DNA from: Paracoccus benzoatiresistens
Lineage (GTDB): Bacteria > Pseudomonadota > Alphaproteobacteria > Rhodobacterales > Rhodobacteraceae
DNA length: 42,197 nucleotides
Assembly: GCF_026913015.1 (NCBI RefSeq)
Contig: NZ_JAPTYD010000031.1
Location: forward strand, 1-42,197
Reading direction: 5' to 3'
Part shown: positions 11,222 to 19,986 of the stretch, piece after piece
How positions within the stretch are numbered: position 1 is the stretch's first letter
Layout of the letters: each line of letters begins with the position of its first letter
Notes under the pieces: model-generated
Told to the model about the DNA's origin: nothing
The model's database searches: none
What the model saw: only the letters and a program-made list of their open reading frames with translations
Translations under genes and position numbers: made by a program

Positions 11222-12339
11222 CCGACGACCGCAAGCCGATGATCGAATGTCGCGGCGTCCACAAGCATTACGGCGACTATCACGCGCTGCGCGGCATCGA
11301 CCTGACCATCCGGGCGGGCGAGTTCTTCTCGCTGCTGGGCCCCTCGGGCTGCGGCAAGACCACGCTCTTGCGCACCATTGCCGGCTTCGAGGATATTTCC
11401 GACGGTGCCATCCTGATCGACCAGAAGCGCATGGACGAGGTGCCGGCCAACAAGCGGCCCACCAACATGGTGTTCCAGTCCTACGCGATCTTCCCGCACC
11501 TGACGGTTGCGCAGAACGTGGCCTTCGGGCTGCGCCGCGACCCTCGCAGCAAGGCGGAAAAGGCGGCCCTGGTCGACGAAGCCCTCGCCATGGTCGGCCT
11601 GCGCGGTTTCGGCAACCGTGCGGCTCATGCGCTGTCGGGCGGGCAGCGCCAGCGGGTTGCCCTGGCTCGCGCGCTGATCCTGAAGCCCAAGGTGCTGCTG
11701 CTGGACGAACCGTTGTCCGCGCTGGACCGCAAGATGCGCGAGCAGATGCAGGTCGAACTGATCAAGCTGCAGCGCCAGGTCGGCATCACCTTTGTCCTGG
11801 TCACGCATGACCAGGAGGAAGCCCTGGTCATGTCCGACCGCATCGCCGTGATGTTCGACGGCGAGATCGCGCAGCTTGACGGCCCCGAGGCGCTTTATGC
11901 CCGGCCCGCCAACCGCCGGGTCGCCGATTTCATCGGGGTGATGAACTTCCTGCCAGCCCGGATCCTGGGGGAAAGCGACGGTGCCGTCACGGTCGAGGCT
12001 CCGGGTCTTGGCGTGGTCGAACTGCCTGCCCGTCAGGTCAGCCGCGCAAACCCGGATGACGAGGGCCCGACCTTGGGCTTCCGGCCCGAAACCATGACGC
12101 TGGTCGGCGCGAACCAGACCCACAGCCAGCCGCGCGAGACGAATGCGACCATCGACGAGGTCGTCTATTACGGCGACATGACCTATTACGACCTGCGGCT
12201 GGATGGGGCGGCAGGGTTGGACGGCAGGGCGCGGCCCGTGCGGATCTCCATGCGCAACGTCTTCGGCCGCGACGTGCAGGAGGTCGGGACTCGGACCCGC
12301 CTGGCCTGGTCCCCTGGGTCGCTGGTGCTGTTCCGCTGA
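11218..12339 (+). CDS. Polyamine-type ABC importer ATPase (PotA/PotG-like)
   Basis: A 373-residue cytoplasmic ATPase. Walker A is GPSGCGKT (41-48), the Q-loop is VFQSYAIFPHLTV, the signature is LSGGQRQR (139-146), and Walker B with D-loop is VLLLDEPLSALD. About 85 C-terminal residues form a TOBE-type regulatory domain, as in PotA and other CUT1/MOI-type ATPases. The GTG start at 11218 overlaps the preceding stop (GTGA), and the first residues read VTDDRKPMIECRGVHKHYG. In-frame starts further upstream lie inside the permease gene and are not credible. Confidence 0.92.
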   Translation: MTDDRKPMIECRGVHKHYGDYHALRGIDLTIRAGEFFSLLGPSGCGKTTLLRTIAGFEDISDGAILIDQKRMDEVPANKRPTNMVFQSYAIFPHLTVAQNVAFGLRRDPRSKAEKAALVDEALAMVGLRGFGNRAAHALSGGQRQRVALARALILKPKVLLLDEPLSALDRKMREQMQVELIKLQRQVGITFVLVTHDQEEALVMSDRIAVMFDGEIAQLDGPEALYARPANRRVADFIGVMNFLPARILGESDGAVTVEAPGLGVVELPARQVSRANPDDEGPTLGFRPETMTLVGANQTHSQPRETNATIDEVVYYGDMTYYDLRLDGAAGLDGRARPVRISMRNVFGRDVQEVGTRTRLAWSPGSLVLFR

Positions 12340-12462
12340 GGGGGATCGTGGTCGCTTTCTGAACCGCCGCGCCTTGAAGGCCCGGTCGGCGTCCCCTTGT
12401 CTTTCGCCGGGGAAAAGGGATGCGTTTCCTTGTCCGTCCGTACCGGCGAGTGGAGCGGGCGC

Positions 12463-12491
12463 TTGCAGAACCGGCACCGCTTGCCTAGAAC
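12463..12491 (+). promoter_or_regulatory. Probable ychF promoter
   Basis: TTGCAG (12463-12468) and TAGAAC (12486-12491) are separated by 17 bases and end 31 bases before the ychF ATG. The -10 hexamer TAGAAC is identical to the one upstream of tex. Confidence 0.5.
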
Positions 12492-12521
12492 GCGGCCTGA
12501 CTTGGCTGAAAGGGGCGCGTC

Positions 12522-13619
12522 ATGGGCTTTCGCATGGGAATTGTCGGCTTGCCGAACGTGGGCAAATCGACGCTGTTCAACGCGCTGACGAAGACGGCGG
12601 CCGCGCAGGCCGCCAACTTCCCCTTCTGCACCATCGAACCGAACGTGGGTGAGGTCGCGGTGCCCGACCCGCGCCTGGACAAGCTGGCCGCCATCGCCAA
12701 TTCCAAGCAGATCATCCCGACGCGGATCACCTTCGTGGACATCGCGGGCCTGGTGAAGGGCGCCAGCAAGGGCGAGGGGCTGGGCAACCAGTTCCTGGCC
12801 AACATCCGCGAGGTCGATGCCATCGCCCATGTCCTGCGGTGCTTCGAGGACGGCGATGTCACCCATGTGGAGGGCCGCGTCGATCCCCTTGCCGATGCCG
12901 AGACCATCGAGACCGAACTGATGATCGCCGACCTGGAATCGGTCGAGCGTCGCCTTGCCAACATCGCCCGCAAGCTGAAGGGCGGCGACAAGGAGGCCGT
13001 GGCCCAGGAAAGGCTGCTCAAGGCCGCGCAGGCCGCGCTTGAATCCGGCAAGCCCGCCCGCACCGTGCAGGTGGCCGAGGACGAGCGGAAGGCCTGGAAC
13101 ATGCTGCAGCTGCTGACCGCCAAGCCCGTCCTGTTCGTCTGCAATGTCGAGGAGGACAAGGCCGCGACCGGCAACGCCCAGTCCAAGCGCGTGGCCGAAA
13201 TGGCCCGTGCGCAGGGCGCGGGCCATGTGGTGATTTCCGCCAAGATCGAGGAAGAGATCAGCCAGCTTCCGCCCGAGGAGGCCGCGATGTTCCTGGAGGA
13301 GATGGGGCTTCACGAGGCGGGTCTGGATCGCCTGATCCGCGAGGGCTACAAGCTCTTGGGGCTGGACACCTATTTCACCGTCGGCCCCAAGGAAGCCCGC
13401 GCCTGGACCATCCACAAGGGCACGCTGGCCCCGCAGGCGGCGGGCGTGATCCATGGCGATTTCGAGCGCGGCTTCATCCGGGCCGAGACCATCTCCTATG
13501 ACGATTACGTCACCTACAAGGGCGAGGCAGGGGCGCGCGAGGCGGGCAAGTTCCGCGTCGAGGGAAAGACCTATGAAGTCAAGGACGGCGATGTCCTGCA
13601 CTTCCTGTTCAACGGCTGA
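12522..13619 (+). CDS. ychF: Ribosome-associated P-loop ATPase YchF/OLA1
   Basis: A 365-residue Obg-family P-loop protein. It begins MGFRMGIVGLPNVGKSTLFNALT, with G1 loop GLPNVGKS (residues 9-16) and a G3-like DIAGLVKGASKGEGLGNQFL. The usual G4 motif NKxD is replaced by NVEE (about 208-211), the signature that gives YchF ATP rather than GTP specificity. A central coiled-coil region (about 125-185) is followed by a C-terminal TGS domain (DTYFTVGPKEARAWTIHKGTLAPQAAGVIHGDFERGF). It binds ribosomes and affects stress responses and start-codon selection in other bacteria. Length is normal. Its stop lies only 3 bases from the stop of the convergent next gene. Confidence 0.96.
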   Translation: MGFRMGIVGLPNVGKSTLFNALTKTAAAQAANFPFCTIEPNVGEVAVPDPRLDKLAAIANSKQIIPTRITFVDIAGLVKGASKGEGLGNQFLANIREVDAIAHVLRCFEDGDVTHVEGRVDPLADAETIETELMIADLESVERRLANIARKLKGGDKEAVAQERLLKAAQAALESGKPARTVQVAEDERKAWNMLQLLTAKPVLFVCNVEEDKAATGNAQSKRVAEMARAQGAGHVVISAKIEEEISQLPPEEAAMFLEEMGLHEAGLDRLIREGYKLLGLDTYFTVGPKEARAWTIHKGTLAPQAAGVIHGDFERGFIRAETISYDDYVTYKGEAGAREAGKFRVEGKTYEVKDGDVLHFLFNG

Positions 13620-13622
13620 CCC

Positions 13623-14465
13623 CTAGCCCATCCACAGATACACACCCACGGCCGCAGCCAGCAGGATCGCGGCCAAAACACCGGCTGTGCCGCGCCACCA
13701 GGGGGTCCGTTCCAGCGGATCGACCGCCAGGGGCGCCAGCCCGTGGCCCAGGTTTTCGCGGATCCGCTGGCGCGCCCGTGCCGGGGCCATGACCGGGGTC
13801 AGGTCCCCGGCAAGCAGGGCCAGCCGTTCCTGCCAGTCGCGCAGCCGACGTGCAAAGGCAGGATCAGTAGAGGCGCGCGTCGCAGCCTCGGCCGCCGAAG
13901 CATCGGTCAGGCCAAGCGCCAGTTCGGCGGCCAACACCTCGTCCGGTTGGAGGAATTCGGCGGCCATCTCGGCCAGCCCCTCGTGCAGGTGCTGGCGGGC
14001 AGCCTCGACCGACAGGCCCGTGCGCTGCGCGAAGCCTGCCGGATCGAGCCCCTGCAGATAGGCATGGCGCACCGCCAGCACGGGATCGGACAATGCCTCG
14101 GCCAGTCCCGCATCGGGTAGCATGGCGGGCGCTGTCACCGCAGCGGGGTGCGCCTCCTGGCGGCGCAGGCTGTCGATGGCCCGGTCGCGCGCGAGCGTTG
14201 CAAGCCAGGCCATGGGCGACAGCCCGCTCTCGGCGAACTGCGGGGCGGTCTTCCAGATCTGGATAAAGCTCTGTTCCAGCGCTTCCTCGGCCTCGCGCCG
14301 GTCCCTCAGCACGGACAGGCAGATGGCGTTCAGCTGCGCCGAGGTCGCCTGATACAGCGCATCGAAGGCAGGACGGTCGCCTTTGGCGACCCGGGTGATC
14401 AGATCCTGCAGATGGGTGCGGCGGGTGTCCGGCAACGGCAATCCTTCCATGGTTGCAGGGGACAA
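13623..14465 (-). CDS. One-chain ECF sigma factor / anti-sigma factor fusion with C-terminal membrane anchor
   Basis: A 280-residue protein that joins two functions normally on separate proteins. Residues ~20-102 are a sigma-70 region 2 of the SigK-like ECF type ([42 protein letters not shown], then [20 protein letters not shown]). Residues ~128-168 resemble region 4 ([32 protein letters not shown]), but the recognition helix lacks the usual basic residues. Residues ~178-222 look like the N-terminal sigma-binding part of RskA-type anti-sigma factors ([35 protein letters not shown]). A single hydrophobic helix (~258-278) ends the chain, with no periplasmic domain. The start is uncertain: TTG at 14465 has AAGGGG 8 bases upstream, whereas ATG at 14450 has no clear site. 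It faces away from cobS and converges on ychF. Function is inferred. Confidence 0.75.
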   Translation of the reverse strand: MSPATMEGLPLPDTRRTHLQDLITRVAKGDRPAFDALYQATSAQLNAICLSVLRDRREAEEALEQSFIQIWKTAPQFAESGLSPMAWLATLARDRAIDSLRRQEAHPAAVTAPAMLPDAGLAEALSDPVLAVRHAYLQGLDPAGFAQRTGLSVEAARQHLHEGLAEMAAEFLQPDEVLAAELALGLTDASAAEAATRASTDPAFARRLRDWQERLALLAGDLTPVMAPARARQRIRENLGHGLAPLAVDPLERTPWWRGTAGVLAAILLAAAVGVYLWMG

Positions 14466-14561
14466 CTTAGCAGCCCCTTGTGGCCCGTCAACGCAGCCCC
14501 GGCTTGCACGCGGCAGACTTATGCGCGATCAAGGCTGACGATGCGAGGAAAGGTGCCGACA

Positions 14562-15536
14562 ATGATGGACATGAACGCCAAACCGACTGAGGAGATCGAC
14601 CTGCGCGAGGTGTTCGGTCTGGACAGCGACATGAAGGTCAAGGGCTTTGCCGAGCGCTCTGACCGCGTGCCGGAAATCGACAGCACCTACAAGTTCGATC
14701 CCGACACCACCATGGCGATCCTGGCGGGCTTCGCCTATAACCGCCGGGTGATGATCCAGGGCTATCACGGCACCGGAAAATCGACGCATATCGAACAGGT
14801 GGCGGCGCGGCTCAACTGGCCCTGCGTGCGCGTGAACCTGGACAGCCATGTCAGCCGCATCGACCTGATCGGCAAGGACGCGATCAAGCTGGTCGATGGC
14901 AAGCAGGTCACGGTCTTCCACGAAGGCATCCTGCCCTGGGCGCTGCGCAACCCCACCGCCATCGTCTTTGACGAATATGATGCGGGCCGCGCGGACGTGA
15001 TGTTCGTGATCCAGCGCGTGCTGGAAACCGACGGCAAGCTGACGCTGCTGGACCAGAACGAGGTCATCACCCCGAATCCCTATTTCCGCCTGTTCGCCAC
15101 GGCCAATACCGTGGGCCTGGGCGACACGACGGGCCTGTACCACGGCACCCAGCAGATCAACCAGGGCCAGATGGACCGCTGGTCGCTGGTGTCCACGCTG
15201 AACTACCTGTCCCACGACGCCGAGGCCGCGATCGTGCTGGCCAAGAACCCGACCTACAACACCGAGAAGGGCCGCAAGATCATCGGCCAGATGGTGACGC
15301 TGGCGGACCTGACGCGCACTGCCTTCATGCAGGGGGATCTTTCCACCGTCATGTCGCCGCGCACGGTGATCGCCTGGGCGCAGAACGCGCGCATCTTCGG
15401 CAACAACATCGGCTATGCCTTCCGGCTGACCTTCCTGAACAAATGCGACGAGCTGGAGCGCCAGACGGTGGCCGAATTCTATCAGCGCCTGTTCGACGAG
15501 GAACTGCCCGAAAGCGCGGCCGCGCGGGCCAAGTGA
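14562..15536 (+). CDS. cobS: Aerobic cobaltochelatase subunit CobS
   Basis: A 324-residue AAA+ (MoxR-like) ATPase that, with CobT, drives cobalt insertion into hydrogenobyrinate a,c-diamide by CobN in the aerobic cobalamin pathway. Walker A is GYHGTGKST (67-75) and Walker B is [10 protein letters not shown] (133-142). The start [31 protein letters not shown] and the [19 protein letters not shown] stretch are specific to CobS. ATG 14562 was chosen for its AGGAAAGG site 8 bases upstream; the in-frame upstream extension runs antisense through the sigma-factor gene. Its partner cobT does not follow; a terminator does. Confidence 0.95.
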   Translation: MMDMNAKPTEEIDLREVFGLDSDMKVKGFAERSDRVPEIDSTYKFDPDTTMAILAGFAYNRRVMIQGYHGTGKSTHIEQVAARLNWPCVRVNLDSHVSRIDLIGKDAIKLVDGKQVTVFHEGILPWALRNPTAIVFDEYDAGRADVMFVIQRVLETDGKLTLLDQNEVITPNPYFRLFATANTVGLGDTTGLYHGTQQINQGQMDRWSLVSTLNYLSHDAEAAIVLAKNPTYNTEKGRKIIGQMVTLADLTRTAFMQGDLSTVMSPRTVIAWAQNARIFGNNIGYAFRLTFLNKCDELERQTVAEFYQRLFDEELPESAAARAK

Positions 15537-15555
15537 ACCGGTCCATCGCTTAAGG

Positions 15556-15586
15556 AAAGGCGGGCCAGAAAACGGCCCGCCTTTTT
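15556..15586 (+). terminator. Rho-independent terminator after cobS (bidirectional)
   Basis: An 11-bp perfect stem (AAAGGCGGGCC at 15556-15566, GGCCCGCCTTT at 15574-15584) with a 7-base loop is followed by a T-run. The opposite strand also has T-rich flanks, so it can serve the convergent Old Yellow Enzyme gene as well. Confidence 0.9.
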
Positions 15587-15591
15587 CATGA

Positions 15592-16650
15592 TCAGACTTC
15601 CTCGGCGATGGGATAGTCCACGTAGCCTTTCGGCCCGCTGCCGTAGAAGGTCGAGGGGTCCTGCTGGTTCAGCGACAGGTCCTCGGCAAAGCGGCGGGGC
15701 AGGTCGGGCGTGGCGATGAAATCCTTGCCGAAGGCCACCGCATCCGCGCGGCCCGACTGCACCATGTCACGGGCACTGTCGCGGGTCAGCTTTTCGTTGG
15801 CGATCACCACGCCCCCGAAGGCGGCCTTGATGTCGTCCATCAGGCTGTCGGGGCCCAGGTATTCGCGCAGGCAGATGAAGGCCAAGCCGCGCTGCTTCAT
15901 CTCGCGCGCGACATGCGTGAACAGCGCCTTGGGGTCGCTGTCGCCCATGTCGTGGTTGTCGCCGCGCGGGGACAGGTGCAGGCCCACGCGGTCCGCGCCC
16001 CAGACGCCGATCACGGCATCCGCGATCTGGTTCAGGAAGCGGGCGCGGTTCTCGATCGGGCCGCCATATTCGTCGGTGCGGCGGTTGGTGCTGTCCTGTA
16101 GGAATTCGTCGATCAGATAGCCGTTGGCCGCATGGATCTCGATCCCGTCGAAGCCGGCGCGCTTGGCGTTCTCGGCCCCCTTGCGATAGGCCTCGACGAT
16201 GCCCGGGATTTCATCGGTCTCAAGCGCGCGGGGCGTCTCGTAGTCCTTCTTGGGGCGCACCAGGCTGACATGGCCCGCGGGCTTCACGGCGCTTGGCGCG
16301 ACGGGCTGCTGGCCGTCAAGGAAGATCGGGTCCGAGATCCGGCCCACATGCCACAACTGCATGAAGATCAGCCCGCCCGCGTCATGGACGGCCTTGGTCA
16401 CCAGCTTCCAGCCTTCGACCTGTTCGTCGTTCCAGATGCCCGGCGTGTCGGCGTAACCCACGCCCATCGGCGTCACGCTGGTGGCTTCCGACAGGATCAG
16501 CCCGGCCCCCGACCGCTGCGCGTAGTATTCGGCCATCATGGCGTTGGGCACCCGTTCGGCACCGGCGCGGGCGCGGGTCAGAGGCGCCATGACGATGCGG
16601 TTGCGAAGGGTCAGCGGCCCGACCTGGAGCGGATCGAAAAGGGTGGGCAT
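15592..16650 (-). CDS. Old Yellow Enzyme family FMN-dependent ene-reductase (NemA-like)
   Basis: A 352-residue TIM-barrel flavoprotein that would reduce activated C=C bonds or nitro/nitrate-ester compounds with NAD(P)H. It starts MPTLFDPLQVGPLTLRNRIVMAPLTRARA, has the FMN-binding QLWHVGR strand, the substrate-binding HAANGYLIDEFLQDSTNRRTDEYGG segment (His/Asn pair in HAAN), and the SPRGDN and FGKDFIATPDLPRR regions near the C-terminus. These match the NemA / N-ethylmaleimide reductase branch. ATG at 16650 was chosen for the AAAGGA site just upstream; the open frame continues far upstream only because it is antisense to tex. The physiological substrate is unknown. Confidence 0.92.
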   Translation of the reverse strand: MPTLFDPLQVGPLTLRNRIVMAPLTRARAGAERVPNAMMAEYYAQRSGAGLILSEATSVTPMGVGYADTPGIWNDEQVEGWKLVTKAVHDAGGLIFMQLWHVGRISDPIFLDGQQPVAPSAVKPAGHVSLVRPKKDYETPRALETDEIPGIVEAYRKGAENAKRAGFDGIEIHAANGYLIDEFLQDSTNRRTDEYGGPIENRARFLNQIADAVIGVWGADRVGLHLSPRGDNHDMGDSDPKALFTHVAREMKQRGLAFICLREYLGPDSLMDDIKAAFGGVVIANEKLTRDSARDMVQSGRADAVAFGKDFIATPDLPRRFAEDLSLNQQDPSTFYGSGPKGYVDYPIAEEV

Positions 16651-16732
16651 ATGCGGTCCTTTCTGTTGTTGCGTTGTGTGCAACTGTGCATCGGCCGGCG
16701 CAGTTTCAACATGCCGCGCGTGCATGACAGCC

Positions 16733-16761
16733 TTGGCCTGCGCGCCGTGGCGGGCTAGAAC
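16733..16761 (+). promoter_or_regulatory. Probable tex promoter
   Basis: TTGGCC (16733-16738), a 17-base spacer and TAGAAC (16756-16761) end 24 bases before the tex ATG. The -10 box is the same as at ychF. A TCGGAGGATCCC ribosome-binding region follows. Confidence 0.5.
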
Positions 16762-16785
16762 CGCCTTCCGTTTTCGGAGGATCCC

Positions 16786-19074
16786 ATGGACACAGCCGCC
16801 CGCATCGCCCGCATCATCGCCGCCGAAATCAGCGCCTCGCCCGCCCAGGTGACGGCGGCGGCGGAACTTCTGGACGGCGGCGCGACCGTCCCCTTTGTCG
16901 CCCGCTATCGAAAAGAGGCGACGGGCGGGCTGAACGACACGCAACTGCGGAACCTGGCCGACCGGCTCGCCTATCTGCGCGACATGGAGGCGCGGCGGGC
17001 GGCGATCCTGAACTCGATCAAGGACCAGGGCAAGCTGACCGACGACCTGGCCCGTGCCATCGCCGGGGCCGAGACAAAGGCCACGCTCGAGGACATCTAT
17101 CTGCCCTTCAAGCCCAAGCGCCGCACCAAGGCGATGATCGCCCGCGAGAACGGGCTGGAGCCGCTGCTGCGCGCGATCCAGGCGGATCGCGGGACCGATC
17201 CGGCGGTGCTGGCAGCGGGCTATGTCACGGGCGCCGTGCCGGACGTGAAGGCCGCCCTGGACGGCGCACGTGACATCCTGGTCGAGGAACTGTCGGAAAA
17301 CGCCGCATTGCTGGGCGCCCTGCGCGACTTCATGCGCACCGAGGCCTTCATCGCGGCCAGGCTGATCGCGGGCAAGGAAGCCGCGGGCGCCAAGTTCAGC
17401 GACTACTTCGACCATCGCGAGAAGTGGTCCGCGATCCCCGGGCATCGCGCGCTGGCGATCCTGCGCGCCGCGAAGGAGGAGATCGTGACCATCGACATCT
17501 CGCCCGACCCGGAAACCGGCGCGCAGCGGGCCGAGGGGATCGTGGTCCGGGCCATCGGCACCCTGGGCAGCGGCTCCGGCGATCAGTGGTTGCGGCAGGT
17601 CGCGGGCTGGACCTGGCGCGTGCGGCTGTCGAACACGATGTATATCGACCTGCTGACCGAATTGCGGAAGCGCGCTCATGACGAGGCGATCCGCGTCTTT
17701 GGCCGCAACCTGCGCGACCTGCTGCTGGCCGCGCCTGCCGGGGCACGGGTGACGCTGGGCATCGATCCCGGCATCCGCACCGGCTGCAAGATCGCGGTGG
17801 TGGACGCGACGGGCAAGCTGCTGGACACCGCGACCATCTATCCTTTCCAGCCCAAGAACGACCTGCGCGGGGCCGAGGCGACCCTGCTGGCGCTGATCGC
17901 CCGGCATGGCGTGGACCTGATCGCCATCGGCAACGGCACCGCCAGCCGCGAAACCGAACGCCTGGTCAGCGACGCGCTGAAGCGCCTGCCCACGGGCATG
18001 AAGGTGCCGACCAAGGTCGTTGTCAGCGAGGCGGGGGCCTCGGTCTATTCGGCCTCGGAACTGGCGGCCAGAGAGTTTCCGCAGCTTGACGTTTCCCTGC
18101 GCGGCGCGGTCTCCATCGCGCGGCGCTTGCAGGATCCGCTGGCGGAACTGGTCAAGGTGCCGCCCGAATCCATCGGCGTCGGCCAGTACCAGCACGACGT
18201 TGACCAGCGACAACTGGCGAAAACGCTGGAAGCCGTGGTCGAGGATGCCGTGAACGCGGTCGGCGTGGACCTGAACACGGCATCGGCCCCGCTGCTGGCC
18301 CATGTCGCCGGCCTCGGCCCGTCGCTGGCGCAGAACATCGTGGCCTGGCGCGACGAGAACGGCGCCTTCCCGTCGCGTGCGGCGTTGAAGAAGGTGGCCG
18401 GCCTTGGGCCGCGCGCCTTCGAGCAATGCGCGGGCTTCCTGCGCATCCGCGACGGCAAGGAGCCGCTGGACGCCTCGGCCGTCCACCCCGAGGCCTACGG
18501 CGTCGCCCGCAAGATCGTGGCCGCCTGCGGGCGCGACATTCGTGCGATCCTGGGCGACGGGGCGGCGCTGAAAGGCATCCGGGCCGAACAGTTCGTGGAC
18601 GAGCATTTCGGCCTGCCCACCATCCGCGACATCCTGTCGGAACTGGAAAAGCCCGGCCGCGACCCGCGTCCCAGCTTTGTCACCGCAAGCTTTGCCGAAG
18701 GGGTCGAGGAGATCACCGACCTGAAGCCCGGCATGGTGCTGGAAGGCACCGTCACCAATGTCGCGGCCTTTGGCGCCTTTGTGGATATCGGCGTTCATCA
18801 GGACGGGCTTGTCCATGTCAGCCAGCTGGCCAACCGCTTCGTCAAGGATCCGAACGAGGTGGTGAAGGTCGGCGACGTGGTCCGCGTCCGCGTGACCGAG
18901 GTGGACGTGGCCCGCAAGCGGATCGGGCTGACCATGCGCTCTGACGCCGAGGCCGCTAAGCCCGCGCAGAAGGCGCAGGCCAAGTCAGGCCCCCGATCAG
19001 CCAGCACTGCCCCGAAAACAGGCGAGCAGGGCGGTTTCGGGGCAGCCCTTGCCGAAGCGATGCGCCGTAAATAG
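16786..19074 (+). CDS. tex: RNA-binding transcription accessory protein Tex
   Basis: A 762-residue Tex-family protein of normal length. The N-terminal helical domain carries GGATVPFVARYRKEATGGLND, diagnostic of Tex. A YqgF/RNase H-like domain lies around residues 322-450 (VTLGIDPGIRTGCKIAVVD, IAIGNGTASRETE). Helix-hairpin-helix motifs lie around 500-560 (LAHVAGLGPSLAQNIVAWR, KKVAGLGPRAFEQCAGFLRI). A C-terminal S1 RNA-binding domain spans about 646-718 (GMVLEGTVTNVAAFGAFVDIGVHQDGLVHVSQL). The tail is Ala/Lys-rich and disordered. Tex binds nucleic acids and RNA polymerase and influences transcription in other bacteria. Confidence 0.97.
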   Translation: MDTAARIARIIAAEISASPAQVTAAAELLDGGATVPFVARYRKEATGGLNDTQLRNLADRLAYLRDMEARRAAILNSIKDQGKLTDDLARAIAGAETKATLEDIYLPFKPKRRTKAMIARENGLEPLLRAIQADRGTDPAVLAAGYVTGAVPDVKAALDGARDILVEELSENAALLGALRDFMRTEAFIAARLIAGKEAAGAKFSDYFDHREKWSAIPGHRALAILRAAKEEIVTIDISPDPETGAQRAEGIVVRAIGTLGSGSGDQWLRQVAGWTWRVRLSNTMYIDLLTELRKRAHDEAIRVFGRNLRDLLLAAPAGARVTLGIDPGIRTGCKIAVVDATGKLLDTATIYPFQPKNDLRGAEATLLALIARHGVDLIAIGNGTASRETERLVSDALKRLPTGMKVPTKVVVSEAGASVYSASELAAREFPQLDVSLRGAVSIARRLQDPLAELVKVPPESIGVGQYQHDVDQRQLAKTLEAVVEDAVNAVGVDLNTASAPLLAHVAGLGPSLAQNIVAWRDENGAFPSRAALKKVAGLGPRAFEQCAGFLRIRDGKEPLDASAVHPEAYGVARKIVAACGRDIRAILGDGAALKGIRAEQFVDEHFGLPTIRDILSELEKPGRDPRPSFVTASFAEGVEEITDLKPGMVLEGTVTNVAAFGAFVDIGVHQDGLVHVSQLANRFVKDPNEVVKVGDVVRVRVTEVDVARKRIGLTMRSDAEAAKPAQKAQAKSGPRSASTAPKTGEQGGFGAALAEAMRRK

Positions 19075-19092
19075 GAAGTTGCGCGCGCCGCG

Positions 19093-19155
19093 GATCCGCA
19101 TCCTGCCGCCGGTCGTTTGGTGCCGTGGCAACCAGGGACGGCAGGGATGCGGATC
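19093..19155 (+). promoter_or_regulatory. Long hairpin enclosing the start codon of the transglutaminase-like gene
   Basis: Bases 19093-19108 pair completely with 19139-19155, giving 16 base pairs with one bulged G (19146), around a 30-base loop. The ATG at 19147-19149 lies inside the 3' arm and the AGGGA ribosome-binding region sits at the base of the loop. In mRNA this would hide the start, so translation may depend on opening of the hairpin. No T-run follows it. Confidence 0.5.
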
Positions 19156-19926
19156 AGGATCGAAGTCGAGCTTCACTACAGGCTTCTCACGCCGGGGCCG
19201 GCGATCCTTGCGGTCGAGGCCGCAGGCGCCTTCGGGCAGGAGATCAGCAACGCCGAGATCGATTTCGGCCCCGTCGAACATCAGGCCCGCGTTCCGGGCG
19301 AGGAAGGCATCGGCGAAAAGATCATCATCCGCGCAGCCGAGGACCTGCATTGTCGCTATTCATCCGACGTGGTGGTGACGCGCCCGCGCCCGGTCTTCGA
19401 GCGGATGGCCGCGCTGGAGGTCGATCAGATGTCGGGCGACGCGCTGCGCTATCTGTTGCCGTCGCGATACTGCCAGGCGGAGCGCTTCGTGCCCTTTGTC
19501 CAGCAGCGTTTCGGCGACAAGGCGGGGGGTGCGAAGGTGCTGGCGATCCGCGAATGGATCGAACAGCGGCTGGACTATGTCTCGGGTGTCAGCAACGCCT
19601 CCACCACTGCGGCCGATACCTTCCTGGAACGACGCGGGGTTTGCCGCGACTACGCCCACCTGATGATCGCGCTGTGCCGCGCCGCGCAGATCCCCGCGCG
19701 CATCGCCAGCGTCTTCGCGCCTTCGGTCGAGCCGCCCGACTTCCATGCGGTGGCCGAGGTCCATCTGGACGGCACGTGGCACCTGATCGACCCGACGGGC
19801 ATGGCCGAGGCTGACGAGATGGCGCTGATCGCGGTTGGCCGCGACGCGGTGGACGTGGCCTTCCTGACCACGGTCACGGCGACCGAATTGCAGACGCAGA
19901 CGGTCAAGGTCACGAGGGCGGAATAA
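19147..19926 (+). CDS. Transglutaminase-like cysteine protease-fold protein
   Basis: A 259-residue protein of the bacterial transglutaminase-like superfamily. The N-terminal ~90 residues form the beta-rich domain usual in this group (MRIRIEVELHYRLL). The catalytic triad is visible as C166 (ERRGVCRDYAHLMIALCRAAQIPARIASV), H200 (PPDFHAVAEVHL) and D215 (WHLIDPTGMA). Members are thought to act as peptidases or amidases; no signal peptide is seen, so it is probably cytoplasmic. ATG 19147 is preferred to a TTG at 19117. It lies 72 bases after tex in the same direction and may be co-transcribed. The substrate is unknown. Confidence 0.85.
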   Translation: MRIRIEVELHYRLLTPGPAILAVEAAGAFGQEISNAEIDFGPVEHQARVPGEEGIGEKIIIRAAEDLHCRYSSDVVVTRPRPVFERMAALEVDQMSGDALRYLLPSRYCQAERFVPFVQQRFGDKAGGAKVLAIREWIEQRLDYVSGVSNASTTAADTFLERRGVCRDYAHLMIALCRAAQIPARIASVFAPSVEPPDFHAVAEVHLDGTWHLIDPTGMAEADEMALIAVGRDAVDVAFLTTVTATELQTQTVKVTRAE

Positions 19927-19930
19927 GAGA

Positions 19931-19961
19931 AAGCCTGGCCGAGGGTTTCTCGGCCAGGCTT
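19931..19961 (-). terminator. Terminator between rpsD and the convergent transglutaminase-like gene
   Basis: AAGCCTGGCCGAG (19931-19943) pairs perfectly with CTCGGCCAGGCTT (19949-19961) around a 5-base loop. On the minus strand the stem is followed by TTTCTCTTATTC, so it best fits termination of rpsD. Confidence 0.8.
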
Positions 19962-19986
19962 CCAGTGCCTTGCAGGAACGGACGGA

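Noticed and set aside
16651..18816. N-terminal extension of about 720 codons on the Old Yellow Enzyme frame
   Set aside because: It is antisense to tex, has no domain, and the ribosome-binding site and family start are at 16650.
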